A stretch of DNA of 57,218 bases from Pseudoselenomonas ruminantium (lineage in GTDB: Bacteria > Bacillota > Negativicutes > Selenomonadales > Selenomonadaceae), in assembly GCA_002373045.1 (NCBI GenBank), contig DFHU01000064.1, forward strand, positions 16,218-73,435, given 5' to 3'. Shown here piece after piece: positions 33,729-41,865 of the stretch (its first letter is position 1; every line of letters starts with the position of its first letter). A model generated the notes under the pieces. It saw only the letters and a program-made list of their open reading frames with translations, ran no database searches and was not told the DNA's origin. A program made the position numbers and the translations under genes.

Positions 33729-35408
33729 TTATCCCTTTTTCTTTTCCTTGGCCCAGGTATCTTTAAGCCCTACCACCCGGTTGAAGACCAGCTTATCCGG
33801 CGTAGTATCCGGGTCGATAACAAAATAGCCTGTCCGCAGGAACTGATAATGCTTGCCGGCAGCCTGCAGCTTTACACTGGGTTCTACCAGAGCATTGTCG
33901 ATTATCTCCAGCGAATTCTTGTTGAGGGCGCCGATGAAATCTTCGGGCAGATTGCCGTTTTCATCGGTTTCCAGCAAATAGTCATAAAGGCGGACTTCTG
34001 CAGGTACAGCGGTTTTCGCAGCTACCCAGTGAATCGTCCCCTTGACCTTGCGGCCCGCAGTTGCTCCGCCCGTCTTGGAATCGAGATCAGCCGTGCAGCG
34101 CAGTTCTACGACATTGCCCTGCTCGTCCTTGATGACTTCTTCACATTTGATGATATAGGCATGCTTCAGGCGCACTTCGCCGCCCGGTTTCAGACGGAAG
34201 AACTTCTTGGGCGCATCTTCCATGAAATCTTCCTGCTCGATGTAAATCTCACGGGAGAACGGAATGAAGCGATGGCCGCCATGCATGGGGTTGTTGTCGC
34301 CCAGCAGCCATTCTTCCTTATCTTCCGGATAGTTGGTAATCACGACCTTCAGCGGACGCAGCACCGCCATAATGCGGTCAGCGTTTTCATTGAGGTCAGC
34401 GCGTACGCAGGATTCGAGCATCGCAACATCGACAAGGCTGTTGCCCTTGGCTACACCGATTTCCTCACAGAACTTGCGCAGCGAAGCCGGCGTAAAGCCA
34501 CGGCGGCGCAAACCGGAAATGGTCGGCATACGCGGGTCATCCCAGCCGCGCACATGACCTTCTTCCACGAGCTGACGCAGTTTGCGCTTGCTGGTCACGG
34601 TATTCGTGAGATTCAGGCGGGCAAACTCAATCTGACGCGGACGGGTATTGACGTCAAAGCCGAGATTTTCGAGCAGCCAGTCATAGAACGGACGATGTTC
34701 CTCAAATTCCAGCGTGCAGACGGAATGCGTAATGCCCTCGATGGCATCGGACAGCGGATGGGCAAAGTCATACATCGGATAGATGCACCATTTATCCCCC
34801 GTGCGGTGATGATGGGCATGGGCAATACGATAGATAACCGTGTCACGCATAACCATATTCGGCGAAGCCATGTCGATTTTTGCGCGCAGCACCTTTTCGC
34901 CATCACCGAACTCACCGGCCTTCATGCGGGCGAACAGGTCAAGATTTTCCTCCACGCTGCGGTTGCGATACGGGCTTTCCTTACCCGGCTCCGTCAGCGT
35001 GCCGCGATATTCCTTAATCTGGTCAGCCGTCAAATCATCGACATAGGCCAGACCTTTTTTAATGAGTTCTACGGCATAATCATAGAGCTTGTCAAAGTAG
35101 TCTGAGGCATAGTACATACGATTCTGCCAACTGAAACCGAGCCAGCGGATATCTTCCTGAATGGAATCCACATACTCCGTGTCTTCCTTGGTCGGGTTGG
35201 TATCGTCAAAACGCAGGTTGCAAAGGCCGTGGTTATACTCTGCCAAACCAAAGTTCAGGCAGATGGATTTTGCATGGCCGATATGCAGATAGCCATTGGG
35301 TTCGGGTGGGAAACGGGTGTGAATCCCCTCGGTGTATTTGCCATTCTTCTGGTCTTCCTCAATCGCATTCTGCACAAAGTTCGTGGCGATTGTCGTATTT
35401 TCTGCCAT
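33729..35408 (-). CDS. glnS: Glutaminyl-tRNA synthetase
   Basis: Class I synthetase charging tRNA-Gln directly, 559 residues. The HIGH signature in FPPEPNGYLHIGHAKSICLN is GlnRS rather than GluRS type, and the C-terminal anticodon-binding beta-barrels (FSREIYIEQEDF, RLKPGGEVRLKHAYII) are full length. A 23-codon upstream extension exists, but AAAGGAG 6 nt before ATG 35406-35408 marks the start. The upstream HD gene ends 17 nt before it. Presence of GlnRS is typical of some Negativicutes and unusual among Firmicutes, which mostly use GatCAB. Confidence 0.96.
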   Translation of the reverse strand: MAENTTIATNFVQNAIEEDQKNGKYTEGIHTRFPPEPNGYLHIGHAKSICLNFGLAEYNHGLCNLRFDDTNPTKEDTEYVDSIQEDIRWLGFSWQNRMYYASDYFDKLYDYAVELIKKGLAYVDDLTADQIKEYRGTLTEPGKESPYRNRSVEENLDLFARMKAGEFGDGEKVLRAKIDMASPNMVMRDTVIYRIAHAHHHRTGDKWCIYPMYDFAHPLSDAIEGITHSVCTLEFEEHRPFYDWLLENLGFDVNTRPRQIEFARLNLTNTVTSKRKLRQLVEEGHVRGWDDPRMPTISGLRRRGFTPASLRKFCEEIGVAKGNSLVDVAMLESCVRADLNENADRIMAVLRPLKVVITNYPEDKEEWLLGDNNPMHGGHRFIPFSREIYIEQEDFMEDAPKKFFRLKPGGEVRLKHAYIIKCEEVIKDEQGNVVELRCTADLDSKTGGATAGRKVKGTIHWVAAKTAVPAEVRLYDYLLETDENGNLPEDFIGALNKNSLEIIDNALVEPSVKLQAAGKHYQFLRTGYFVIDPDTTPDKLVFNRVVGLKDTWAKEKKKG

Positions 35409-35425
35409 TATATTCTCTCCTTTAT

Positions 35426-36226
35426 TTACGCTGGCACAACATCCGGTGCCGCGCATTTCTTCTCTATATATGCCCACAGGCGATCAATACCAACCTGTAC
35501 GCCCTCCTGCTCCGGCAGGTGGTCAATGACTTTCTGAATGTAGCCACGCTCGACCATCTTTTGCAGCGTCCAGCCAAAGTTCACATCATAAACCCACAAG
35601 AGCCGGACCAGCCTGCGGTCGCCCAACGTCCTGAGCATATGGAAATCCGCCTGCTTGCCTTCCACAAAAGCATCAATAAAATCCGGACTGATGAGGTCTG
35701 TGGATTTCGATTTCATGAATTTAGGCGCCTTATCCGCATTTTCCGGATCAAGGAACGGCGCCAATACGCGGTAAATGTCCAACTTATCCGCATCCCGCAG
35801 GAGTTTGGCAAAAAGCAGATACTTGCCCGTGGCATCGGCAGGAATTTCCTTCTTATTATGATACTTGATGGCATAACGAACCAAATCCGCATCTTCGGCA
35901 GATAAATCTGCCATATACGGCATTTCCTCCGCCAGCACCTTGAGGCCCAAATCCGCATGGTCTTCCGACTGCGCATCATTAAAAGTCTTGTAAATGCTGT
36001 ACTGCCGGAATCGGCCCACATCATGGAACAGCCCCATGATTTCTGCCAGCTGCACATCGTGCTCACTAAGCTCTAAATGCTTGGCCAGTTCCCGGGCAAT
36101 GGCGGTCACATAGCCTGTATGCTCTCTCTTAATGCGGATACCCTGCATGACTTCTTCATCATCGGTGACGAATTGATTCATATAGTCATCCATCCAGGTA
36201 TGCATTTTCTTTAACAATTCGTTCAA
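35426..36226 (-). CDS. HD-domain metal-dependent phosphohydrolase
   Basis: Cytosolic 266-residue protein with the HD superfamily metal ligands: H in REHTGYV, HD in MGLFHDVGRFRQYSIY, and a later D in LLRDADKLDIYRV. Family members hydrolyse nucleotides, phosphomonoesters or cyclic dinucleotides. The exact substrate cannot be told. The start is TTG at 36224-36226 with AGAGGG 8 nt upstream. It lies between niaR and glnS in one direction and may be cotranscribed with glnS. Confidence 0.88.
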   Translation of the reverse strand: MNELLKKMHTWMDDYMNQFVTDDEEVMQGIRIKREHTGYVTAIARELAKHLELSEHDVQLAEIMGLFHDVGRFRQYSIYKTFNDAQSEDHADLGLKVLAEEMPYMADLSAEDADLVRYAIKYHNKKEIPADATGKYLLFAKLLRDADKLDIYRVLAPFLDPENADKAPKFMKSKSTDLISPDFIDAFVEGKQADFHMLRTLGDRRLVRLLWVYDVNFGWTLQKMVERGYIQKVIDHLPEQEGVQVGIDRLWAYIEKKCAAPDVVPA

Positions 36227-36280
36227 TTATTGATCCCTCTTTACAATGAAGTACACCTCATTATACTACGAAGGTAATGC

Positions 36281-36799
36281 TCACGCAATATTTACCAAAA
36301 TTCCCAAAGCCTGCAATTCCTGCCGAATCGCCGTCAGTGCCTCCTCATCCGGCACCCGCACGGTATGGATATGCACGCCCCCCGTCACGACCAGCAGGGG
36401 ATTGGCCTGACATTTCTTCATCTTCGTGAGGAAGTTCTTGATATCCCGCCGGCTCTCCAGCAGCAAATCGCTCTTTAACGGGCCATAGACCGGGTGCTCT
36501 ACGATAACATCCAGCACCGCTCCGCCATTATCCACAATGGCATTAAGCTCCGCTTCCATATCCTCTGCCGAATGCTGACAGACGAGTGTGACCTTCTGCT
36601 GGCTCGGTTCATCCTCGGGCATAATGTAACCGCGAGGCGTCGCAAAAATCTTCTGCCCCTCCGCCCGCAAGATGCTCACATCACCCACAATAATCTGCCG
36701 GCTGACCCCGAGTTCCCGGGAAAGCCGTGTGCCTGTCAAAGGCTGTGTGGCTGCCTGCAAACGCCGCAAGACTTCTGCCCGCCGCTCCTCTGTGGTCAT
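36281..36799 (-). CDS. niaR: Niacin-responsive transcriptional repressor NiaR
   Basis: Repressor of NAD synthesis or niacin uptake genes that binds nicotinic acid. 172 residues: HTH_11 domain at 5-58 (LTGTRLSRELGVSRQIIVGD) and a 3H domain at 70-170 whose three conserved histidines lie in LVCQHSAEDM, VIVEHPVYGPL and GGVHIHTVRV. None of the usual targets (nadBAC, niaP, niaX) is in the window. GGAGGGA precedes the ATG. The tRNA cluster terminator lies just upstream. Confidence 0.94.
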   Translation of the reverse strand: MTTEERRAEVLRRLQAATQPLTGTRLSRELGVSRQIIVGDVSILRAEGQKIFATPRGYIMPEDEPSQQKVTLVCQHSAEDMEAELNAIVDNGGAVLDVIVEHPVYGPLKSDLLLESRRDIKNFLTKMKKCQANPLLVVTGGVHIHTVRVPDEEALTAIRQELQALGILVNIA

Positions 36800-36828
36800 C
36801 GAAATCCCTCCTCTTGATTTTGGGTAAC

Positions 36829-36852
36829 AAAAAAGCTGCCTTACGGCAGCTT
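36829..36852 (-). terminator. Terminator of the tRNA cluster
   Basis: On minus AAGCTGCC-GTAA-GGCAGCTT followed by TTTTG, 10 nt after tRNA-Val and about 30 nt before niaR. Confidence 0.9.
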
Positions 36853-36862
36853 AAATTTCAAA

Positions 36863-36938
36863 TGGTGGGCGATAACAGGATCGAACTGCTGACATCCTGC
36901 TTGTAAGGCAGGCGCTCTCCCAGCTGAGCTAATCGCCC
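36863..36938 (-). tRNA. tRNA-Val (anticodon TAC)
   Basis: Seventy-six nucleotides with acceptor GGGCGAT / ATCGCCC, anticodon loop CTTACAA in a CCTGC/GCAGG stem, T-loop GTTCGATCC and encoded CCA. It is third in the Asn-Glu-Val cluster. Confidence 0.96.
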
Positions 36939-36943
36939 AAAAT

Positions 36944-37018
36944 TGGTGACGCGTATGGGATTCGAACCCATGAAGCCGCCGTGAAAGGGCGGTGTCTTAA
37001 CCACTTGACCAACGCGCC
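36944..37018 (-). tRNA. tRNA-Glu (anticodon TTC)
   Basis: Seventy-five nucleotides, acceptor GGCGCGT / ACGCGTC, anticodon loop CTTTCAC in a CCGCC/GGCGG stem, T-loop GTTCGAATC, encoded CCA. Confidence 0.96.
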
Positions 37019-37019
37019 A

Positions 37020-37095
37020 TGGCTCCCCGAGCAGGATTCGAACCTGCGACATATGGATTAACAGTCCACCGTTCTACCGGCTGAACTATCGGGGA
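37020..37095 (-). tRNA. tRNA-Asn (anticodon GTT)
   Basis: Seventy-six nucleotides, acceptor TCCCCGA / TCGGGGA, anticodon loop CTGTTAA in a TGGA/TCCA stem, T-loop GTTCGAATC, encoded CCA. First gene of the cluster; a promoter probably lies in the AT-rich stretch at 37096-37184. Confidence 0.96.
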
Positions 37096-37184
37096 ATCAC
37101 TTGGTGTGTCTCACCAACGAAAATTATTATACGACATTTTTTCGGATAATGCAACCCCTTTTTTAAATTTTTTTCAAAAAAAGT

Positions 37185-37997
37185 TTAAATTATTTTTTGA
37201 CTGGTCAAAAAGGCAGCAATTCCGCTGTCGTTATTGCTCAGTGTAACGGCCTTCGCCACGGCTTTGACATCATCGGGCGCATTGCCCATCGCGACGCTCA
37301 TGCCGGTATACTTCAGCATCGCCAGGTCATTGTAGTTATCGCCAAAAGAAAGCGCCTCAGCCTTGTCAAAGCCATAATCCTTCAGCATAACTTCAATCCC
37401 CGCCGCCTTGGATACGGCTCCATCCATAATTTCAAGCAGGATATCCGAGGAACGCGCCACCTGAAACTGCGGATAATGCTGCTGGAAATATTTTTCCGCA
37501 CTAGCGCAATCCGCCGGTTCTGCCATCAGCAAAATCTTGTGAGGCAAAATGCCCTGCGCGAGCAGATTGCCAAAATCGGCCTGCTCCGCCTGTGCCGAAG
37601 TGATATCTTCCTCACGCTTCACGCGCGCATCCTGCTTATCCGTCACATACCAGTGATGGCCGCTGTAAAAATTCACCGTTACGGCAGGGAATTTTTCACC
37701 AATCTCCGCTAACAGCTCACGCACAGGCTCAGCTGCCATATAGGTGCTGGCAAGCTCCCTGCCCTCACGATCGAGCACGTAGGCGCCGCTATAGCAGATA
37801 ATGGGCATCTGGATTCCCATATCCTCCGTAATCGGATAAATCGCCTCCGGCATTCGCGCCGACACCAGCACAAAGGGAATCTCCTTTGCCACCAGCTTTT
37901 TTACGGCCGCCTTCGTCTGACTGGTCACTTCATGCTGACTCGTCAACACCGTGCCGTCAATATCGGAAAATACAATTTTTACATCTGTCTCCGTCAT
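37185..37997 (-). CDS. Cof-type HAD-superfamily phosphatase
   Basis: Cytosolic sugar- or nucleotide-phosphatase of about 270 residues. HAD motif I is KIVFSDIDGTVLTS (catalytic DxD), motif II LVSARMPEA, motif III the late K region, and motif IV SFGDNYNDLAMLKYTGMSVA. A C2-type cap occupies about 85-185. The start is ATG 37995-37997 with a G-rich SD 6 nt upstream; an open frame extends 12 codons further but has no SD. Substrate unknown, as usual for the Cof group. Monocistronic. Confidence 0.92.
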   Translation of the reverse strand: MTETDVKIVFSDIDGTVLTSQHEVTSQTKAAVKKLVAKEIPFVLVSARMPEAIYPITEDMGIQMPIICYSGAYVLDREGRELASTYMAAEPVRELLAEIGEKFPAVTVNFYSGHHWYVTDKQDARVKREEDITSAQAEQADFGNLLAQGILPHKILLMAEPADCASAEKYFQQHYPQFQVARSSDILLEIMDGAVSKAAGIEVMLKDYGFDKAEALSFGDNYNDLAMLKYTGMSVAMGNAPDDVKAVAKAVTLSNNDSGIAAFLTSQKII

Positions 37998-38050
37998 AAT
38001 AATCCCCCCAAGGATATTATGACATAAAATCATATGTTATGCTACCCTTT

Positions 38051-38260
38051 TCACCAAGCATGCTTACCCGTACTTGCCAGACTGTCAATATCAGCAAAGG
38101 CATTTTCAATAGCCTCTGTATGATATACCCAATAATTGTCATAAATCTTCTTGGTAAGTCCCTTGCTTTCCCATTCAGCCAAAACTTCACCGGTCTTACG
38201 ATTCTTATGGGCCGCATAGAATTCCAGCAGGTACATAAAAAATTTCATTTCTTCTGGCAT
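38051..38260 (-). CDS. Small DUF3791-like protein, third gene of the DUF3990 cassette
   Basis: Sixty-nine residues. MPEEMKFFMYLLEFYAAHKN and the ending YDNYWVYHTEAIENAFADID follow the DUF3791 pattern of a short helical protein with a conserved YxxxHT near the C-terminus. The start is ATG 38258-38260, one base after the preceding stop and 8 nt from GAGG; the longer frame lacks an SD. DUF3791 and DUF3990 genes are commonly adjacent, which suggests partner or antitoxin function. I infer this from context only. Confidence 0.75.
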   Translation of the reverse strand: MPEEMKFFMYLLEFYAAHKNRKTGEVLAEWESKGLTKKIYDNYWVYHTEAIENAFADIDSLASTGKHAW

Positions 38261-38261
38261 A

Positions 38262-38507
38262 TCACTCACCTCGAATATACACAGAATTGCGCGGGTCACC
38301 GGTAATCTTCTCCGCTTCCCAGATTTCCAAAATTGCCCCAGCACCAAAATCTGTCATGCCACAAGCCTTATTTTCTAGCATTTCATGCGTCTTGGATTGC
38401 ACGAACTTCTGCAATGCTTCCATATAGCTATAGCCATACTTCTCCACCAGCATATTGACTACAGCTTCATTGTAATAATCCAAAATATCGGGGTCGAGCC
38501 TTTTCAT
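38262..38507 (-). CDS. Small helical protein, middle gene of the DUF3990 cassette
   Basis: Eighty-one residues, acidic and helical, beginning MKRLDPDILDYYNEAVVNML, with YSYMEALQKFVQSKTHEML in the middle and a conserved-looking end (ILEIWEAEKITGDPRNSVYI). The ATG overlaps the DUF3990 stop by 4 nt and the stop is one base from the next start, so all three products are made together. I do not know the family; it may be an adaptor or antitoxin. Confidence 0.75.
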   Translation of the reverse strand: MKRLDPDILDYYNEAVVNMLVEKYGYSYMEALQKFVQSKTHEMLENKACGMTDFGAGAILEIWEAEKITGDPRNSVYIRGE

Positions 38508-38983
38508 ATCTGCCTCGCCTCCTTAAACGCCAATAGATTCAACGCTCTCTCTGTACGAAACAAATACTGGTCTTTTAGCTTCTGGGGCAACAACAGCTTA
38601 ATCGCCACATCTTCAGGAAAATAGCCCTTCAAATAATTATTGACCGTGCGGATAGCTTGGTCATTGGCTACTGGGCCAACCACCATATCATAATCATCAA
38701 CAGGAGGATTTCCTGTACGATGAACCGTTATATACCGCAGCCAATCTCTATCCGGTCTAGCAAAAGTCCGTACCTTCACTCTATCAACATAATCATCGCT
38801 AAGTTCAAAAACAGATATCGTTGCTACGCCTTCCTCACGACGGGCAGCCGTCCTAACCGCCCACTTCCTTGCCTGCTCAAAGTCACTGGTCATATAAAAG
38901 CCTGCGCCAAAGTCTAAAAATCTTTGGGATTTTATTATTTTAGGTTCATAAACGACGACATTACTACCGTGATATAAAAGCAT
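38504..38983 (-). CDS. DUF3990-family ADP-ribosyltransferase-like protein
   Basis: 159 residues with the DUF3990 pattern: MLLYHGSN at the start, LDFGAGFYMTSDFEQARKWA at 23-42 and DMVVGPVANDQ near 110. By family knowledge DUF3990 belongs to the ADP-ribosyltransferase clan; YHGS and the GFYxT strand correspond to NAD-pocket motifs. As first gene of a tightly overlapping trio with two small helical proteins it looks like a toxin with its regulators. ATG 38981-38983 has GAGGT 5 nt upstream, while a GTG 12 nt earlier is the alternative. Toxic activity is not shown by sequence. Confidence 0.82.
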   Translation of the reverse strand: MLLYHGSNVVVYEPKIIKSQRFLDFGAGFYMTSDFEQARKWAVRTAARREEGVATISVFELSDDYVDRVKVRTFARPDRDWLRYITVHRTGNPPVDDYDMVVGPVANDQAIRTVNNYLKGYFPEDVAIKLLLPQKLKDQYLFRTERALNLLAFKEARQI

Positions 38984-39048
38984 ACAATACCTCACATCCT
39001 ATTCTGCCCTTTAAGATTAGACTGTTGTTGAGGCACTTAACCTCAAGC

Positions 39049-39243
39049 ATGGCAGGCGAGGATGGCTATCGGGAGCGTTTGACGGGGAGCGTTAAGAACA
39101 TATTTTTTGCTATACCGCTGTCTTATCGTGAAAAGCATACTGTTTGAGCACAGCGAGTTTTTGCTTTTCACGATACTTAATTAAGGGCAAAAAATATGTT
39201 TAGCGCCCCGTCTCAGCGGACGCAAGCCATCCTCGCCTGCCAT
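39049..39243. repeat. Nested palindrome with the family core (hairpin within hairpin)
   Basis: From outside inwards: perfect 19-bp arms beginning ATGGCAGGCGAGGATG (39049-39067 / 39225-39243); the family core split open, GCGTTTGACGGGGAGCG (about 39075-39091) against CGCCCCGTCTCAGCG; perfect 14-bp arms AACATATTTTTTGC (39097-39110 / 39187-39200); and an innermost hairpin TATCGTGAAAAGC (39124-39136 / 39163-39175) with a core-like CTGTTTGAGCACAGCG loop. It fills the gap between the DUF523 and DUF3990 genes. Confidence 0.8.
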
Positions 39244-39276
39244 GCGCCTTGAGCTACGAACCAAAAGCCAAGGTAA

Positions 39277-39774
39277 TTAAATTCTGTCCCGCTTGGCATC
39301 TTCGGCGATAAGTTCTTCCAGCCTTCCCACAGTCATATCTTTTTCGGAGTAGACGGTGATGCCATGTTTCTGCAGGAGCGCCGTGGTTACCCCCTGGCCT
39401 TTGACTTTTTTGCCATCAAAGTTGCCGTTGTGTACTTTTTTGACGCCGCAGGAGGGGCTGCCTTCTTTTAAAATAGCCACTTTGGCATGATAGGCTTCGG
39501 CGATTTTGAGCACCTTGTCGGCTCCCGTCAGCAGGTACTGGGTGGTGTCCATACCGTTTTCATCCACGGCTTTGGCTTTGCCCGTGAGGACTTTTTTCCC
39601 GCTGCCGCCCTGAATCTCCATGGCCGGTCTGGGACAGGGCAGCATGGCAAAGCATTCGGGGCATACAGCGATAAAGCGGCCCCGTTCATTGTATTTTAAC
39701 AGTAAATCATGGGTGTTGGCGCCACCGCTGTATTTTACCTTGTGACCTAACAAGCAGGCACTGACCAGAATCAT
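39277..39774 (-). CDS. DUF523 (YbbK-type) protein
   Basis: Conserved cysteine-containing protein of 165 residues, function not established by sequence. It begins MILVSACLLGHKVKYSGGAN and includes AVCPECFAMLPCPRPAMEI and LKEGSPSCGVKKVHNG, the invariant Cys-rich blocks of DUF523, which suggest metal or cofactor binding. The ATG overlaps the exonuclease stop (ATGA), so the two genes form an operon. Confidence 0.92.
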   Translation of the reverse strand: MILVSACLLGHKVKYSGGANTHDLLLKYNERGRFIAVCPECFAMLPCPRPAMEIQGGSGKKVLTGKAKAVDENGMDTTQYLLTGADKVLKIAEAYHAKVAILKEGSPSCGVKKVHNGNFDGKKVKGQGVTTALLQKHGITVYSEKDMTVGRLEELIAEDAKRDRI

Positions 39775-40346
39775 CTTCGATACCCCTTTCTCCCAAATAC
39801 ACACACATTTATACCCAGTCTTTTCGCCAAAGACTCCAAAGAATCCTCTTTTAATTCCTGTCCCGCAGCCAGCGGAATCGCCGCACAGGTGCGTGCATCA
39901 TCCATGGCATTATGATGCTGAAAATCAATATGCAGATGCGTACCTACCGTATCCAGCTTGTGATTCTCCAAGAAGGGCCATGCCTTGCGGGCGATAGCCA
40001 CCGTATCACAATAGGCAAAATCCGGCGCCGGCAGGCCATCGGCTGCCAGACAGGCACTTAACACTCCCATATCAAAACGGGCATTATGCGCCACCACGAT
40101 TTTCCCTTCCAGATGTTCTTTCAGCTCCGGCCAGATTTCGGCAAAGGTCGGCGCATTTTTTGTATCCTGAGGCGTAATGCCATGAATCTGCACATTGAAA
40201 TAATTGTACTTATTCATGGGCGGCTGAATCAGCGAGTAGTATACATCCTTCATTTTGCCATCTTCCACGGCGGTGACAGCCACACTGCAGGCCGAGTTGC
40301 GGCAGCCCGTGGCCGTTTCAAAGTCAATGGCCGCAAAGTTCATCAT
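39771..40346 (-). CDS. DnaQ-like DEDDh 3'-5' exonuclease
   Basis: 191-residue exonuclease domain protein similar to DNA polymerase III epsilon and to RNase T. ExoI motif FAAIDFETATG (D, E), ExoII VAHNARFDMGVL (D) and ExoIII HNAMDDARTCA (H, D) make a complete DEDDh site. A C-terminal extension of about 30 residues is of unknown use. It could act in repair or RNA turnover. It precedes DUF523 with a 4-nt overlap. Confidence 0.93.
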   Translation of the reverse strand: MMNFAAIDFETATGCRNSACSVAVTAVEDGKMKDVYYSLIQPPMNKYNYFNVQIHGITPQDTKNAPTFAEIWPELKEHLEGKIVVAHNARFDMGVLSACLAADGLPAPDFAYCDTVAIARKAWPFLENHKLDTVGTHLHIDFQHHNAMDDARTCAAIPLAAGQELKEDSLESLAKRLGINVCVFGRKGYRR

Positions 40347-40408
40347 AAATCAATCGTTCCTTCTTTTCTTGCTTATATAACTTTCATCAATCGAATTACA
40401 AACGGACA

Positions 40409-40438
40409 AATCCACCTGAGCGTAAGCCCAGGTGGATT
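40409..40438 (-). terminator. Hairpin terminator after nfnB
   Basis: AATCCACCTG / CAGGTGGATT with a 10-nt loop, 25 nt after the nfnB stop. The T-tract that follows on minus is short (ATTTG), so termination may be modest. Confidence 0.7.
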
Positions 40439-40462
40439 CCCCATTATTTATTCAATTAACGC

Positions 40463-41863
40463 TTAGCGCTTGCTTTTCAGATATTCGTCAATGGCGGCAG
40501 CTGCCTTGCGGCCTGCGCCCATGGCGAGAATTACCGTAGCGGCACCCGTAACGATATCGCCGCCGGCAAATACGCCCGGCTTGGAGGTTGCCCCAGTTTC
40601 CTCGTCAGCAGCAATGTTGCCGCGCTTCGTCGTGTCAAGGCCCGGCGTGGTCTGCGAAATAATCGGATTCGGACCGGTACCGATAGATACGATAACCGTT
40701 TCCACATCCAAATCAAACTCAGAACCAGCGACAGCTACCGGACGGCGGCGGCCGGATTCATCGGGCTCACCGAGTTCCATCTTGATGCAGCGCATGCCTT
40801 TAACCCAGCCGTTTTCATCCCCAAGAATTTCCACCGGGTTGTTGAGGAGCTTGAATTCAATCCCCTCCTCTTTGGCATGTTCCACTTCTTCCTTACGGGC
40901 AGGCAGTTCCGCTTCGCTGCGGCGATAGACGATATAGACCTTTTCCGCACCCAGACGCAGAGCCGTACGGGCTGCATCCATCGCCACATTGCCGCCGCCG
41001 ATAACGGCAACCTTTTTGCCAATCTTAATCGGCGTAGCGTATTCCGGGAACTTGTACGCCTTCATGAGGTTGCAGCGCGTCAGGAACTCATTGGCGGAGT
41101 ACACACCGCTGAGGCTTTCGCCCGGAATGCCCTGGAAACGCGGCAGGCCGGCACCCGTGCCGATGAATACCGCATCAAAGCCTTCTTCTTCCATGAGCTC
41201 GTCCACCGTGAACAGGCGGCCGGCTACGGAGTTGAGTTCAAACTTCACACCGAGTTTGGCGATGTTGTCGATTTCCTTTTTCACGACCTCATCTTTCGGC
41301 AGACGGAATTCGGGAATGCCATAGGACAGCACACCGCCCGCCTTGTGCAGGGCTTCAAATACCGTTACCTTGTAGCCCTTCTTCGCCAAATCACCAGCAC
41401 AGGACAGGCCGGAGGGGCCGGAGCCGATTACGGCAACCTTTTGCGCATCTGCGGCGTATTCGATGGGCTTTACTTCTTCATTCTTAGCCATATAGCGGTC
41501 CGCTACATAGCGCTCCAGACGGCCAATGCCGACGGATTCGCCCTTCTTGGCCAGTACGCAGTATTTTTCGCACTGGTTTTCCTGCGGGCAGACACGGCCA
41601 CAGACAGCCGGCAGAGCGTTGGCTTCCTTAATTTTTTCAATGGCGCCGTCAAAATCGCGCTCTTTAATCTTGCCAATAAATTCCGGAATATCTACGGACA
41701 CCGGGCAGCCCTTGCGGCACTGCGGCACTTTGCAGTGCAGGCAGCGCTCTGCTTCGGCTACTGCCGTTTCTTCATCGTAGCCCAAAGCTACTTCATCAAA
41801 ATTATGGGCGCGAACCTGCGGATCCTGCACCGGCATTTCATGTTTCTTCAAAGACAAAGCCAT
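40463..41863 (-). CDS. nfnB: NfnB, large subunit of electron-bifurcating NADH-dependent ferredoxin:NADP+ oxidoreductase
   Basis: 466 residues, often annotated as glutamate synthase small subunit (GltA). Two N-terminal cysteine clusters for [4Fe-4S] centres (C41, C44, C49, C53 and C88, C92, C98, C102) precede FAD (VIGSGPSGLSCAGDLAKKGY) and NADPH (VIGGGNVAMDAARTALRLGA) folds. Placement directly after NfnA, with no glutamate synthase large subunit, argues for NfnAB, which couples NADPH, NADH and ferredoxin pools. The start is ATG 41861-41863 behind GGGAGG; the frame extends into nfnA without need. Confidence 0.9.
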   Translation of the reverse strand: MALSLKKHEMPVQDPQVRAHNFDEVALGYDEETAVAEAERCLHCKVPQCRKGCPVSVDIPEFIGKIKERDFDGAIEKIKEANALPAVCGRVCPQENQCEKYCVLAKKGESVGIGRLERYVADRYMAKNEEVKPIEYAADAQKVAVIGSGPSGLSCAGDLAKKGYKVTVFEALHKAGGVLSYGIPEFRLPKDEVVKKEIDNIAKLGVKFELNSVAGRLFTVDELMEEEGFDAVFIGTGAGLPRFQGIPGESLSGVYSANEFLTRCNLMKAYKFPEYATPIKIGKKVAVIGGGNVAMDAARTALRLGAEKVYIVYRRSEAELPARKEEVEHAKEEGIEFKLLNNPVEILGDENGWVKGMRCIKMELGEPDESGRRRPVAVAGSEFDLDVETVIVSIGTGPNPIISQTTPGLDTTKRGNIAADEETGATSKPGVFAGGDIVTGAATVILAMGAGRKAAAAIDEYLKSKR

Positions 41864-41865
41864 CG

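Noticed and set aside
33684..35105. 473-codon plus-strand open frame opposite glnS
   Set aside because: It is a shadow of glnS; no SD and no domain content.
40463..41863. Glutamate synthase small subunit GltD/GltA
   Set aside because: Sequence alone could fit, but there is no large subunit gene nearby and the adjacent NfnA with Asp-Cys3 ligands points to NfnB.
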